A stretch of 64,000 bases of DNA from Yinghuangia sp045039925 (GTDB lineage: Bacteria > Actinomycetota > Actinomycetes > Streptomycetales > Streptomycetaceae), in contig CP108401.1 of NCBI GenBank assembly GCA_045039925.1, positions 124,001-188,000 of the forward strand. The letters run 5' to 3'. The notes beneath the pieces are model-generated. The model did not search any database. It saw only the letters and a list, made by a program, of their open reading frames with translations, and had not been told where the DNA came from. Below are positions 50,960 to 59,728 of the stretch, piece after piece (positions within the stretch are counted from its first letter, which is position 1; each line of letters starts with the position of its first letter). Position numbers and translations under genes: made by a program.

Positions 50960-52204
50960 TCAAGTTCCACCGTCGGCGGAGTCGAGAGGGATGGGTGCGA
51001 ACATCGGCGGTTCGTCCCGGGGGAGCAGGGCGGTGGGGCTGTAGAGCCAGTCGACGAAGGAGTAGTCGTAGGTGTCGCGGGCGCGAAGGATTGTGTTGCG
51101 TCGCTCGCGGGCAACACCGTCGAGGTGCCAGAGCTCACCCCAGGCGCGGGAGGTCGTGATCACGCGTCGGCAGTGCTCGGGGCGGACGGCTTCGTAGGCG
51201 GCGAGGGCGGCGTGCCAGTCGATCGTGCCGACGTCTCCGGTACGGGTGCGGGCGACGTGCTCGCCGAGGACCCAGCCGTCCTCGATCGCCATGATCGCGC
51301 CCTGGGCGATGTATTGCAGCGGCGGGTGGGCGGAGTCGCCCAGCAGGGCGATGCGGCCGTGGACCCAGGTCATGATCGGGTCGCGGTCGTACATGCGCCA
51401 CCACTTGTCCCGCCACAGGTGGGGGAGGCCGTCCTGGACGAATGAGCAGGTTCTGGTGAACGCCTCGTCGAGTTCGTCGGGGGTGCCCCAGTCCGCGTCG
51501 CCGGCGAGTGCCTTCGGTGACTCGAAGACGGCGACCTGGTTGAGCAGGTCGCCGCCGCGTAGTCCGTAGTGGACGAAGTGGCAGGCAGGACCGATGTGGA
51601 CGACGACCTCGCCGAGATCCACGCCTTGCGCGCGCGGCAGGTCGACCGGGACGGTGCCGCGGTAGGCGACGTATGCCGAGGAGACGGGTCGGTCGTCCAC
51701 CAGGAGTTTGCGCGCGACGGAGTGGAGGCCGTCGGCCGCGATGACGGCGTCGGCTTCGTGGACCTCGCCGGAAGCGAGGACGACCCGTGCGCCGTGGCCG
51801 GTGTTCTCGTACGCGGTCGCCCGTGCGTCGGTGACGAGTTCGACGCCGGCGCGTCGGCACGCGCGCAGGAGCAGGCCGTGCAGGTCGCTCCGGTGGATGA
51901 CCAAGTACGGGTGGCCGTACCGCTTTTCCAGGTCGCGCAGGTCGAGCCGGGTCAGCTCCGTCCCGTCCACTGCGTCGCGCATGACCATGGAGCCCGGCGC
52001 GACGCCGAGGCTTCGGGCTTCGTCGAGCAGACCGTAGTCGTCGAGGATGCGCGTGCAGTTGGGCGCGAGTTGGATGCCGGCGCCGACCTCGCCGAAGGCG
52101 GAGGCCTGCTCCAGCACGCGGACCGCCAGGCCCTGCCGGGCCAGCGCGTACGCCGCCCCGAGGCCGCCGATGCCACCGCCGACGACGATCACGCCAGGGT
52201 TCAT
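50960..52204 (-). CDS. FAD-dependent 3-hydroxybenzoate 6-monooxygenase (salicylate hydroxylase-like)
   Basis: 414 aa. FAD motifs: GGGIGG at residues 9-14, the DG motif VIAADGLHSVAR and the GD motif ALLGDSAHPPLQ. This flavoprotein group hydroxylates aromatic acids with NAD(P)H and O2. Placed with gentisate dioxygenase, maleylpyruvate isomerase and fumarylpyruvate hydrolase genes, its likely reaction is 3-hydroxybenzoate to gentisate; salicylate 5-type activity is an alternative. It is the last gene of the operon, starting 9 bases after the isomerase stop. Confidence 0.85.
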   Translation of the reverse strand: MNPGVIVVGGGIGGLGAAYALARQGLAVRVLEQASAFGEVGAGIQLAPNCTRILDDYGLLDEARSLGVAPGSMVMRDAVDGTELTRLDLRDLEKRYGHPYLVIHRSDLHGLLLRACRRAGVELVTDARATAYENTGHGARVVLASGEVHEADAVIAADGLHSVARKLLVDDRPVSSAYVAYRGTVPVDLPRAQGVDLGEVVVHIGPACHFVHYGLRGGDLLNQVAVFESPKALAGDADWGTPDELDEAFTRTCSFVQDGLPHLWRDKWWRMYDRDPIMTWVHGRIALLGDSAHPPLQYIAQGAIMAIEDGWVLGEHVARTRTGDVGTIDWHAALAAYEAVRPEHCRRVITTSRAWGELWHLDGVARERRNTILRARDTYDYSFVDWLYSPTALLPRDEPPMFAPIPLDSADGGT

Positions 52205-52213
52205 GGTGCTGTC

Positions 52214-52846
52214 CTAGAGCCAGGGGGCGAGCGGTGGGACGCCGGGGATCGCGTACGGGCGGCCGGCGAGCCAGGCGGTCAGCTCGGGGAGCGGCGCCGC
52301 GGCAACCCCGGCAGGCAGGTCGCCGAGGTTGCGTTTCGCGCGGATGTCGTCGCAGAGGGCCTGGTTGAAGTCCTCCGGCAGTTCCGCGAAGCCGATGCCG
52401 CAATCCAGGTCGACGACATGCACGCAGACCTCACGGGCGCGCATCCACGGCGTTTCCGCGGCCGGCACGGTACGCCCCTGCGCGGTGACGACCTCGTGCC
52501 GCCACGCGTCCTCGGGGAGGCGGTCCATCGCCGCGGCCAGGATCTCGGCCGAGGTGGCGAGCCAGGATTCGAGAGCGTGTGCCGTCATGGTCGCCCCTTG
52601 CGCGATACCGTCGCTGCGTTCCTCCGGGGACCGGTACATGGGCGTTTCCACGCCGGTTGCTGCCCAGCGCACGAGGCGGCCGACGGCTTCGGCGTTGGCC
52701 GCCACGTGGGCGACCAGGTGTTTGCGGGTCCAGCCGGGGAGGAGCGTGGGGGCGGCGAAGGCGTGCGACAGACCTGACACGGCGTCAAGAAATCGGTCGG
52801 TGCCTTCCGTCATCCAGCGCCGGGCGTCGGTGAACGTGCGGGCCAT
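52214..52846 (-). CDS. mycothiol-dependent maleylpyruvate isomerase family protein
   Basis: 210 aa. The MDMPI fold is shown by LLPGWTRKHLVAHVAANAEA with metal-binding His47, REVCVHVVDLDCG with a second His and Asp, and a SCP2-like C-terminal part. The enzyme converts maleylpyruvate to fumarylpyruvate with mycothiol as cofactor, which suits an actinobacterium. Its start shares one base with the preceding hydrolase stop. Confidence 0.88.
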   Translation of the reverse strand: MARTFTDARRWMTEGTDRFLDAVSGLSHAFAAPTLLPGWTRKHLVAHVAANAEAVGRLVRWAATGVETPMYRSPEERSDGIAQGATMTAHALESWLATSAEILAAAMDRLPEDAWRHEVVTAQGRTVPAAETPWMRAREVCVHVVDLDCGIGFAELPEDFNQALCDDIRAKRNLGDLPAGVAAAPLPELTAWLAGRPYAIPGVPPLAPWL

Positions 52847-53676
52847 CAGGACTCCTTGACGACCCGGTTGGCGCACGCACCGAGTCCGGTGATCTCGGCC
52901 ACGACCGTCTGCCCCTCGGTCAGATAGACCTTCGGGTTGCGGGCATGGCCGACACCGGCGGGTGTTCCGGTGGCGACGAGGTCGCCGGGGCGCAGGGTGA
53001 TGACGGTGGAGATGTACCGCACGAGAGCGACGGGGTCGAAGAGCAGCGTTCCGGTGTCGTCCTGCTGCATGACCTGGCCGTCCACGGTGGTCCGGACGGT
53101 GAGTGCCGGACGTACGCCGCCGACCTCGTCGGGGGTGACGACATACGGGCCGACCGGCGTGGAGGAGTCCCAGATCTTGCCCTGGGTCCATTCGACGCTG
53201 CGGAACTGCCAGTCGCGCATCGAGATGTCGTTCATGACGGTGAACCCGGCGATCGCGTCGGCGGCCTGCTCCTCGGTGGCGCGGCGCACCTGCTTGCCGA
53301 TCACGACGACCAGCTCGACCTCCCAGTCGAGCGCGTCGGTCTCGGCGGGCTTGCCGATGTCGTCATGAGCGCCGGCCAACGTGTCGGCGAATTTCGGGAA
53401 CAGCGTCGGGTACACGGGCAGCTCCCGACCCATCTCCGCGATGTGGTTCCGGTAGTTGTGGCCGACGCACACCACCTTCGAGGGGTTCGGTACGACCGGG
53501 GCGAAGTCGGCGCCCTCCGCCGGGTACGTCGTCTCCGTGCTCACGGCCGCCCTGGCCTGCCAGTCGGGTTCGGCGAACAGCCCGCCGAGGTCGGCGTACC
53601 CGAGGCCGACGAGCACGTCGCCTTCGAGGCGCACCGCGCGGGTGCCGTCGGCGGTACGGATGGTGGCGAGCTTCAT
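52846..53676 (-). CDS. fumarylacetoacetate hydrolase family protein, likely fumarylpyruvate hydrolase
   Basis: 276 aa. FAH-fold motifs: VVCVGHNYRNHIAEMG (about 80-95), the metal ligands in LDWEVELVVVIGK, MNDISMRDWQ and the C-terminal LRPGDLVATGTPAGVGHAR. It would split fumarylpyruvate into fumarate and pyruvate, the last step of the gentisate path. It overlaps the dioxygenase stop by 4 bases. Confidence 0.88.
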   Translation of the reverse strand: MKLATIRTADGTRAVRLEGDVLVGLGYADLGGLFAEPDWQARAAVSTETTYPAEGADFAPVVPNPSKVVCVGHNYRNHIAEMGRELPVYPTLFPKFADTLAGAHDDIGKPAETDALDWEVELVVVIGKQVRRATEEQAADAIAGFTVMNDISMRDWQFRSVEWTQGKIWDSSTPVGPYVVTPDEVGGVRPALTVRTTVDGQVMQQDDTGTLLFDPVALVRYISTVITLRPGDLVATGTPAGVGHARNPKVYLTEGQTVVAEITGLGACANRVVKES

Positions 53677-54809
53677 CGGGCGTCCTTCTGGAATCGGTCG
53701 AGCTTCAGCGCCGCGAAGACCGGCGCGTCGGAGAAACGGAAGAGGTCGAGCGAACCGGAGTCGGAATCGCTCAGGCCCGCCTCGGACTTGGCGGAGAAGG
53801 GTGTCCACGACGGGACCACGAAGAGGTCGCCGCGGGTGACTGACCAGGTCGTCTCGCCGACGGTGACCGTCCCCGAGCCGTCGAACACCTGGTAGACGCT
53901 GGAGCCGGTCTCCCGGACCGGTGCGGTCTCGGCGTGCCGCACGACGCGGTGGAACTCGGCGCGGATCGTGGGCAGTACGTCCGTGCCGTCGACCGGATTC
54001 ATGAAGCGCACGGCGGCGTGGCCCGGTTCGACCGTGCCGGGGAACCCCCGCGTCTCCAACTGCAGCTGGTCGGCAAGCGCGCGGTCGGTGTGCTCCCACT
54101 TGTACGCCAGCAGCGGCGACCCCGGAGCCGCCTGCCGCACGCCGAGGGGACGCAAGCCCGGGTGTCCCCACAGCAGTTCGGACCGGGAGTACTCCGGCGT
54201 GATCCGCTCGGCGTCGGAGATCCCGTCGCGGCCGAACTCGAAGAACTGCGCCTCGGTCGCGTACTGGAACGGGATGTCCAGACCGTCGACCCAGGCCATC
54301 GGCCGGTCCGTGGAGTTGTGGTGCGCGTGCCAGTTCCAGCCCGCCTGGGGCAGGAAGTCGCCGCGGTTCATCGGTACGGCGTCACCGCCGACGACCGTCC
54401 AGACACCGCTGCCCTCGACGACGAAGCGGAAGGCGTGCTGTGTGTGCCGGTGCTCCGGGGCGTCCTCGCCGGGCATGAGGTACTGGATGGCCGCCCACAG
54501 TGTGGGGGTGGCGAAGGGGCGGCCGTCCAGGGTCGGGTTGGCCAGCGCGATCGCGCGGCGTTCCCCACCGCGCCCGACCGGCACGATGCGGCCGGCCTCG
54601 CCGGCCAGCGCGACGAGGTTTTGCCACCGCCACAGGTGGGGGACCGCTCGCGAGCGCGGGTGAGCCGGCATCAGGCCGCCGATCTCGGTCCACAGCGGGA
54701 CGAGGAGTTCCCGCTCGAAGCCGCGGTACAGCTCCTCCAGGGCAGGCGTGACGGCGGGCTGATCGGGCGACTCGACGGCCTTGAGACGTACGGGGGAATC
54801 GGCGGTCAT
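53673..54809 (-). CDS. gentisate 1,2-dioxygenase (bicupin)
   Basis: 378 aa from ATG 54809. The first cupin has the metal-binding His set in APEHRHTQHAFRFVVEGSG (about 118-136) and the second cupin contains VYQVFDGSGTVTVGE and RGDLFVVPSW. WHAHHN and PHLWRW are also typical of the family. The enzyme opens the gentisate ring with Fe(II) and O2 to maleylpyruvate. It is the first gene of the four-gene operon; a broken IclR-type regulator gene lies divergently upstream. Confidence 0.9.
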   Translation of the reverse strand: MTADSPVRLKAVESPDQPAVTPALEELYRGFERELLVPLWTEIGGLMPAHPRSRAVPHLWRWQNLVALAGEAGRIVPVGRGGERRAIALANPTLDGRPFATPTLWAAIQYLMPGEDAPEHRHTQHAFRFVVEGSGVWTVVGGDAVPMNRGDFLPQAGWNWHAHHNSTDRPMAWVDGLDIPFQYATEAQFFEFGRDGISDAERITPEYSRSELLWGHPGLRPLGVRQAAPGSPLLAYKWEHTDRALADQLQLETRGFPGTVEPGHAAVRFMNPVDGTDVLPTIRAEFHRVVRHAETAPVRETGSSVYQVFDGSGTVTVGETTWSVTRGDLFVVPSWTPFSAKSEAGLSDSDSGSLDLFRFSDAPVFAALKLDRFQKDAR

Positions 54810-54847
54810 GTCGACCAGAGTGGGCCCGATCCCGGTATGCAGAACAC

Positions 54848-55390
54848 ATGATTCTGTCTTGCAGAACGGCACCCAGATCGGAGCAGCAGCCGTGAAGACG
54901 CCGCCGAGCGCACGGGCGTCGCCCGCTCGACCGCCCACCGGTTGCTCCAGATGCTCGTCTACCGGGACTTCGCCACGCAGGACGAGGGCCGGACGTACCA
55001 TGCGGGCCCGGTGCTCCAGCTCGCCGAGGACTCCCAGTCCGGACCGCCCTGTTGCGCGCCGCCTCGCTGCCGCATCCGCGGCAACTCGTGGACGTGGTGG
55101 GCGAGTCCGCGAACCTGACCGTTCGCACGGGCCGCGACGCCCGCTTCATCGCCTCGGTCGAGTCGGCGCAGACGCTGCGCGTCACCTCGCGCGAGGGCAT
55201 GGTCTTCTCGGCCCACCGCACGTCGGGCGGGCTCCTGCTGCTGGCCGAGCTGTCCGCGGACAAACTCGCCGACGCCTATGCGATCGCGTACGACGACCAC
55301 GCGGACAACCCCGACCTGGGCAAGCTGCGCGCCGAGCCGGCCCGAATCCGCAGGCAGGGCTTCGCGCGCTCATGGGGCTCGAAGCGGTCC
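54848..55390 (+). pseudogene. frameshifted IclR-family regulator
   Basis: The frame around 54891-55035 gives AAERTGVARSTAHRLLQML and EGRTYHAGPVLQLAED, an IclR winged helix. The following effector domain (LLRAASLPHPRQLVDVVGES, DARFIASVES, and FSAHRTSGG) is in a different frame from about 55052. After about 55360 the similarity is lost. At least one frameshift separates the two domains, so no working protein can be made unless the sequence has an error. By position it should have controlled the gentisate operon. From 55391 to 55805 nothing is supported. Confidence 0.65.
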
Positions 55391-55805
55391 GCCACGGCCG
55401 GCCCGTCGTCGATGTCGCTGATCGCCTCGTCAATCCAGCGCTCGCCCAGGTTCGCCACGTCCGGGTCCACGGCAGTGGTCGGACCGGTCGGGTGCACGCC
55501 TTCTACGAACGCACGGTGACAGACGTCCCCGTCGACGCCCGCCGGGTCGTCCTTCTGGCCCGGCTCCGCCGCCTCGTCTGCCCACGCCGGCATGCCCACG
55601 GATCACGTTTCGTGAGCAAGTCCCCGGCGTGCTGGACCGCTACCAGCGGCGGACGGTGCGGCTGCTCGCCCAAGTCCGTGCCGTGGTGCGGGAACTCGCG
55701 GGCCGCGTGTCCCGGCGCGACGTCTTCAAGTCGCGGGGGACCGCTGCCTTACCTCGTCCTTGAAAAGCTCGATGCCGGCACGGTGTCCAGCGCCACCGCC
55801 CCTGG

Positions 55806-56996
55806 TCACCGCGGCAGGAGCTTCCCGTCGCGGGCCACGATCCGGCCGTTCTTCAGCACCAGGGCCCGCGGCGGCCGTACCGCGATCGCCTCGGCGGCGG
55901 TGGCGGCGCGGACCACGACCAGGTCGGCGCGGGCGCCCGCGCGCAGGCCGTGGTCGGTGAGTCCCAGGGCCTTGGCGGCGCCGTCGGTCGCGGCGTGCAG
56001 GGCGAGTTCCATGTCCTGGTCGCGGCGTGCGACGGTGCGGTAGGCCAGGTGCATGGCCCGCTCCAGCATGTCGGCTGTGCCGTACGGGCCCCACAGGTCG
56101 CGGATGCCGTCGTTGCCGAGCGCGAGGGTGACGCCGGCCTGCGCCAGCAGGGGCGGGGGCGGCACCGGGAAGCTGTAGACGGCGCAGGTGGAGAACGCGA
56201 CTCCGGCGTCGGCCATCATCGCCGCGAGGGCGCGCTGCCGTTCGGGCGCGGCCTCGCCGAACGCGTAGCCGTGGCTGATCGTCACGCGGCCCTGGAGTCC
56301 GGCGGCGACGGTGTGCTCGCAGATGAGTTCGAACTCGAACGTGCCGAGGGTGCCGCCGTCGTGCAGGTGGATGTCCACGCCCGCGTCGTGCCGGCGGGCG
56401 AGTTCGAAGGTCAGCCGCAGGCTGCCGACCGGGTCGCGGTCGGTGCCGGCCGGGTCGATGCCGCCGAGGGTGGGGATCCCGCGCCGCAGTGCCTCGTCGA
56501 GGAGGTCGGCGGTCCCCGGACGGGAGAGCAGGCCGTGCTGGGGGAAGGCAACCTGTTCGACGGTGATCCGGCCGTCGAGGCGTGCCGCGGCGTCGGCGAC
56601 CGCGTCGATACCGCGCAGCCCGACCTCGGGGTCCACATCGGTATGGGTGCGTACGTGTGTGGTCCCGAGAGCGGCCATGTGCTCCAGGAGCGCGGTGACC
56701 GCGTCGGCGTCGGGGAGGCCCAGTTCCTGACGGCGCCGCAGGTCGTTGGCGATCCGGTCGGCGAGGGCGGGGCCGGCGGAGTGCGGTTCCCAGGGTCGTC
56801 CCCACAGGGACTTGTCCAGGTGGGTGTGCGCGTCGATCAGGCCGGGGAGCACGAGCAGGCCGGGGACGTCGACGACGTCCGCGTCCGGAGCCGACAGGTC
56901 GGGGGCGATGTCCGCGATGCGGCCGTCGCGGACCAGGATGTCCGCGGTACCGGGGCTTCCCCATGGCCGCCCGCCGCGCAGCAGCAGTGCCGTCAT
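55806..56996 (-). CDS. metal-dependent amidohydrolase (cytosine deaminase-like)
   Basis: 396 aa. The HxH motif is DAHTHLD with His57 and His59; THVRTHTDVDPEV, DIHLHDGG, SHGYAF and GNDGIRDLW supply the other metal and acid residues of the family. These enzymes hydrolyse cyclic or linear amides and amidines such as cytosine, creatinine or N-carbamoyl compounds. It may act with the hydantoinase operon further right, but is on the other strand and 1.3 kb away. Confidence 0.85.
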   Translation of the reverse strand: MTALLLRGGRPWGSPGTADILVRDGRIADIAPDLSAPDADVVDVPGLLVLPGLIDAHTHLDKSLWGRPWEPHSAGPALADRIANDLRRRQELGLPDADAVTALLEHMAALGTTHVRTHTDVDPEVGLRGIDAVADAAARLDGRITVEQVAFPQHGLLSRPGTADLLDEALRRGIPTLGGIDPAGTDRDPVGSLRLTFELARRHDAGVDIHLHDGGTLGTFEFELICEHTVAAGLQGRVTISHGYAFGEAAPERQRALAAMMADAGVAFSTCAVYSFPVPPPPLLAQAGVTLALGNDGIRDLWGPYGTADMLERAMHLAYRTVARRDQDMELALHAATDGAAKALGLTDHGLRAGARADLVVVRAATAAEAIAVRPPRALVLKNGRIVARDGKLLPR

Positions 56997-58309
56997 CGGT
57001 CCTCCGGCTTCTGTCCCGTCGTTCGTTCCGCCGACCTTAACGTCAGGACGAGTTCGTCGAAGCCGGAACTCGATCGGCTTCGAAGTATGTGCCGCCCAGC
57101 TCGCAGGGCTGCCCGCGACAGAAGACCAAGTTGGCTCCGTATGTTCCAGAGGTTCGTAGTCGGCCTCGTCGACGGTTCAGCGCATGCCGCAGCGAGCGCT
57201 GTGTGTGGCTATGGTGACGGCGATGCCCGCCCCCAGGACAAAGCAGGCCAGGGCTGTGCACATGGATACCGTGACCAGCGGCGTTGCCGCTCCGTTGTCC
57301 GACAGCTGCGCCCCCATGTGCCGACCCAGGCCGATGAGGAACGCTCAACCAACCGTTGGAGTGCGGGTCCTCGTGGTACTTGCGGTCCACTCTCGGTGAC
57401 CTGGCAGGTTGGACGTCACGACTCACTGTGTTGCAACGGCCGCGGGCCGGAATAGCAGGAACGCGCCTAATGGTGGGCGCCTGCGCTGCCCTGGGTACTT
57501 CCTGTTGTCAGCCTCTGCAGCCCGGAGGAGGCGTTGGGCAAGGTGACAGTGTGTGCCGCGGACGCTCCCGGGTCCGGGGGTGCCGATGCCGCAACCGCAT
57601 CGGCACGCGCGGAGGTGCGGGAACACGCGGCGCCGGGCAGTCACGGCGGCGTAGCGGCGTGCGGCTTTCGTTGACGACACTGCGGCAGAGGTGGCGCAGC
57701 GGGTCGTCGATGCCCTTGAGGCGGACGCTGTAGCGGCGGTAGGTCGCCGCGAAGGTGTCCTGCGCGATGTCCTGCGCCGCCTCCACGTCGGCCGTCGCGG
57801 GGAAGGGCGTGCCGGGGTGGTCGCCGAGGTCTCGGCGTGCACGGAACAACACGCCGGACAGGTCGTGGCCCGGTGCGCGGCGGAACCAACTGCACCGCGG
57901 TTCGGCCGGGCCGGTTCCGAGTTCGTTTGTGTCGGCGACCCTGGAGGCGTGCCGCGGGGTGGTGACGATCCGCTCCCAGGTCTTCAGTGCGTACCACCCA
58001 GCCAGCCAGCCCGAGGCCGCAGCCACGCGGTACGCGGGCGACACGGGTTGTTCGGGCGGTAGGTGACATGGCCGAGAAAGGGGGGTCGGCAGGCCGCCAG
58101 CGTTGGCGGGCGCCGGCAGAGTCCGTGCCGCGATGAGGCCCACGGCGTACCGTTGAAGCGGTTTCCGGCCGGGCGTGGTGCGTCCGCTACGGGGATGGGC
58201 GATCTGCTGAGCCGTCTGGGAAAACCTGTGCATATCGCCACTTAACTGTGATCTGGGCCATGCCTAGAGTCCCTGGCATCCCACCTCGGGCTCCCGGAAT
58301 GAGGTCACC
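56997..58309. other. decayed region with gene remnants
   Basis: This 1.3-kb stretch has no intact gene I can support. A 46-codon minus-strand frame (57177-57317) encodes a hydrophobic segment TPLVTVSMCTALACFVLGAG and could be the end of a lost membrane protein. A sigma-factor remnant lies at 57648-57796. The right end holds the promoter of the permease operon. Confidence 0.5.
57648..57796 (-). pseudogene. remnant of an ECF sigma factor (region 2)
   Basis: The minus strand reads DVEAAQDIAQDTFAATYRRY and DDPLRHLCRSVVNESRTPLRRR, the end of region 2 of SigE-like ECF sigma factors. Region 4 is not present downstream in any frame, and the upstream residues do not resemble the start of region 2. 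It is a truncated fragment. Confidence 0.55.
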
Positions 58310-59728
58310 GTGAACAGACGGCAGGCAACGGGTGAACAGGCGCCAGGGCACGACGACTATGCCCTTGAGCGAGTGCCCCAGCATGCTCGGTATTCCTGGC
58401 TGAGCGTCGCGACGCAGCGTTTCGGCCAGCTTTCTTCGTTCTCCCAGTTTCTGATCGGAGCCACCCTGGGCTTCGGGATGACGTTCAAGGACGCGCTCAT
58501 CGCCATCACCGTGGGCGCCGTGCTCCTGGAGTTCGCGACGATCCTTGTCGGCATCGCAGGCGCACGGGAGGGACTGTCCACCTCCGTACTGGCACGATGG
58601 ACCGGCTTCGGCCGCAAGGGCTCGGCACTCGTCGGCCTCCTGATCGCCGTGAGCCTCATGGGCTGGTTCGGCGTCCAGAACGCGGTGTTCGCGCAAGGCC
58701 TCCACTCACTGGTCGGGGGACCACCCGAGTGGATCTGGGCCATGCTCGGCGGAATCGCGGTCAGCCTGCTTGTGGTGTACGGGTTCGAATCCATGGCATG
58801 GGCCGCCTACGTGACGGTGCCTGCCTTCCTCGGCCTCGCCATGTGGTCGATCGTGAAGGAACTGTCCCGCCACGATGTCTCCGATCTGGTCACCTCGGAA
58901 GCGCCCGGGCCGGCCCTGTCACTGGCGGCAGGCACCACCCTTGTGGCGGGCGGGTTCATCGTCGGCGCCGTCATGACCCCCGACATGACCCGCTACAACC
59001 GCAGTTCGGCCGACGTGGTGAAGCAGACCCTGGTCGGTGTGACGCTCGGCGAATACGTCATCGGCCTCATAGGCGTGCTGCTCGCGCACGCCGCCAAGAG
59101 CGTCGACATCGTGGCCACGGTCACCTCGACGTCGGGCTTCATCGGGACGATCATCCTCGTTGCGGCGATTCTCAAGGTCAACGACTGGAACCTGTACTCC
59201 TCGTCCCTGGGGATCGTGAACACCATCGACGTCCTCTTCGGACGCAAGGTGAGCCGCTCCGCCGCCACGATCGCCATCGGCGTCGCCGGGTCCGTCCTGT
59301 CCGCGGTCGGCATCCTGGACCACTTCGTGGACTTCCTGATCCTGCTCGGCGTGATCACCCCGCCGGTGGCGGGCATCATGATCGCGGAGTACTTCGTCAT
59401 CCGGAAGTGGCGCACGGATCTTGAGGTTTCCCGGTCCGAGGGGAAGCTGCCGGCCCGTGCCCCCGAGTGGGTCCCCGGAACCCTCGTCTGCTGGCTCGTC
59501 GCGGCTCTTGTCGGCAAGTACTGGGACTGGGGTATTCCCGCTCTCAACTCCATCGTCCTGGCATTCGTGCTCTATGTCGTCGCAGGCAAGTTGGGCTTGA
59601 TCCGCGGCTACGGATCGGCCAGGACCGAGGACGACGGCTCCGGGCACACCAAGGCCCCCGCACCCGATGCCTCGTCGGCGGCAGTCGGCGCTCATCACGA
59701 CCAGACCGTCGCGGGGGCCCAGGCGTGA
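58310..59728 (+). CDS. NCS1-family permease (cytosine/hydantoin-type)
   Basis: 472 aa from a GTG with GAGG 5 bases upstream. About twelve membrane helices. Family features are the N-terminal GATLGFGMTFKDAL, the conserved GWFGVQNAVFAQ helix, FIVGAVMTPDMTRYNRS (substrate-site helix) and the C-terminal PPVAGIMIAEYF. NCS1 proteins bring in cytosine, purines, hydantoins or allantoin with H+ or Na+. It overlaps the HyuA-type gene by 4 bases (GTGA) and should supply the substrate of that operon. Confidence 0.9.
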   Translation: MNRRQATGEQAPGHDDYALERVPQHARYSWLSVATQRFGQLSSFSQFLIGATLGFGMTFKDALIAITVGAVLLEFATILVGIAGAREGLSTSVLARWTGFGRKGSALVGLLIAVSLMGWFGVQNAVFAQGLHSLVGGPPEWIWAMLGGIAVSLLVVYGFESMAWAAYVTVPAFLGLAMWSIVKELSRHDVSDLVTSEAPGPALSLAAGTTLVAGGFIVGAVMTPDMTRYNRSSADVVKQTLVGVTLGEYVIGLIGVLLAHAAKSVDIVATVTSTSGFIGTIILVAAILKVNDWNLYSSSLGIVNTIDVLFGRKVSRSAATIAIGVAGSVLSAVGILDHFVDFLILLGVITPPVAGIMIAEYFVIRKWRTDLEVSRSEGKLPARAPEWVPGTLVCWLVAALVGKYWDWGIPALNSIVLAFVLYVVAGKLGLIRGYGSARTEDDGSGHTKAPAPDASSAAVGAHHDQTVAGAQA

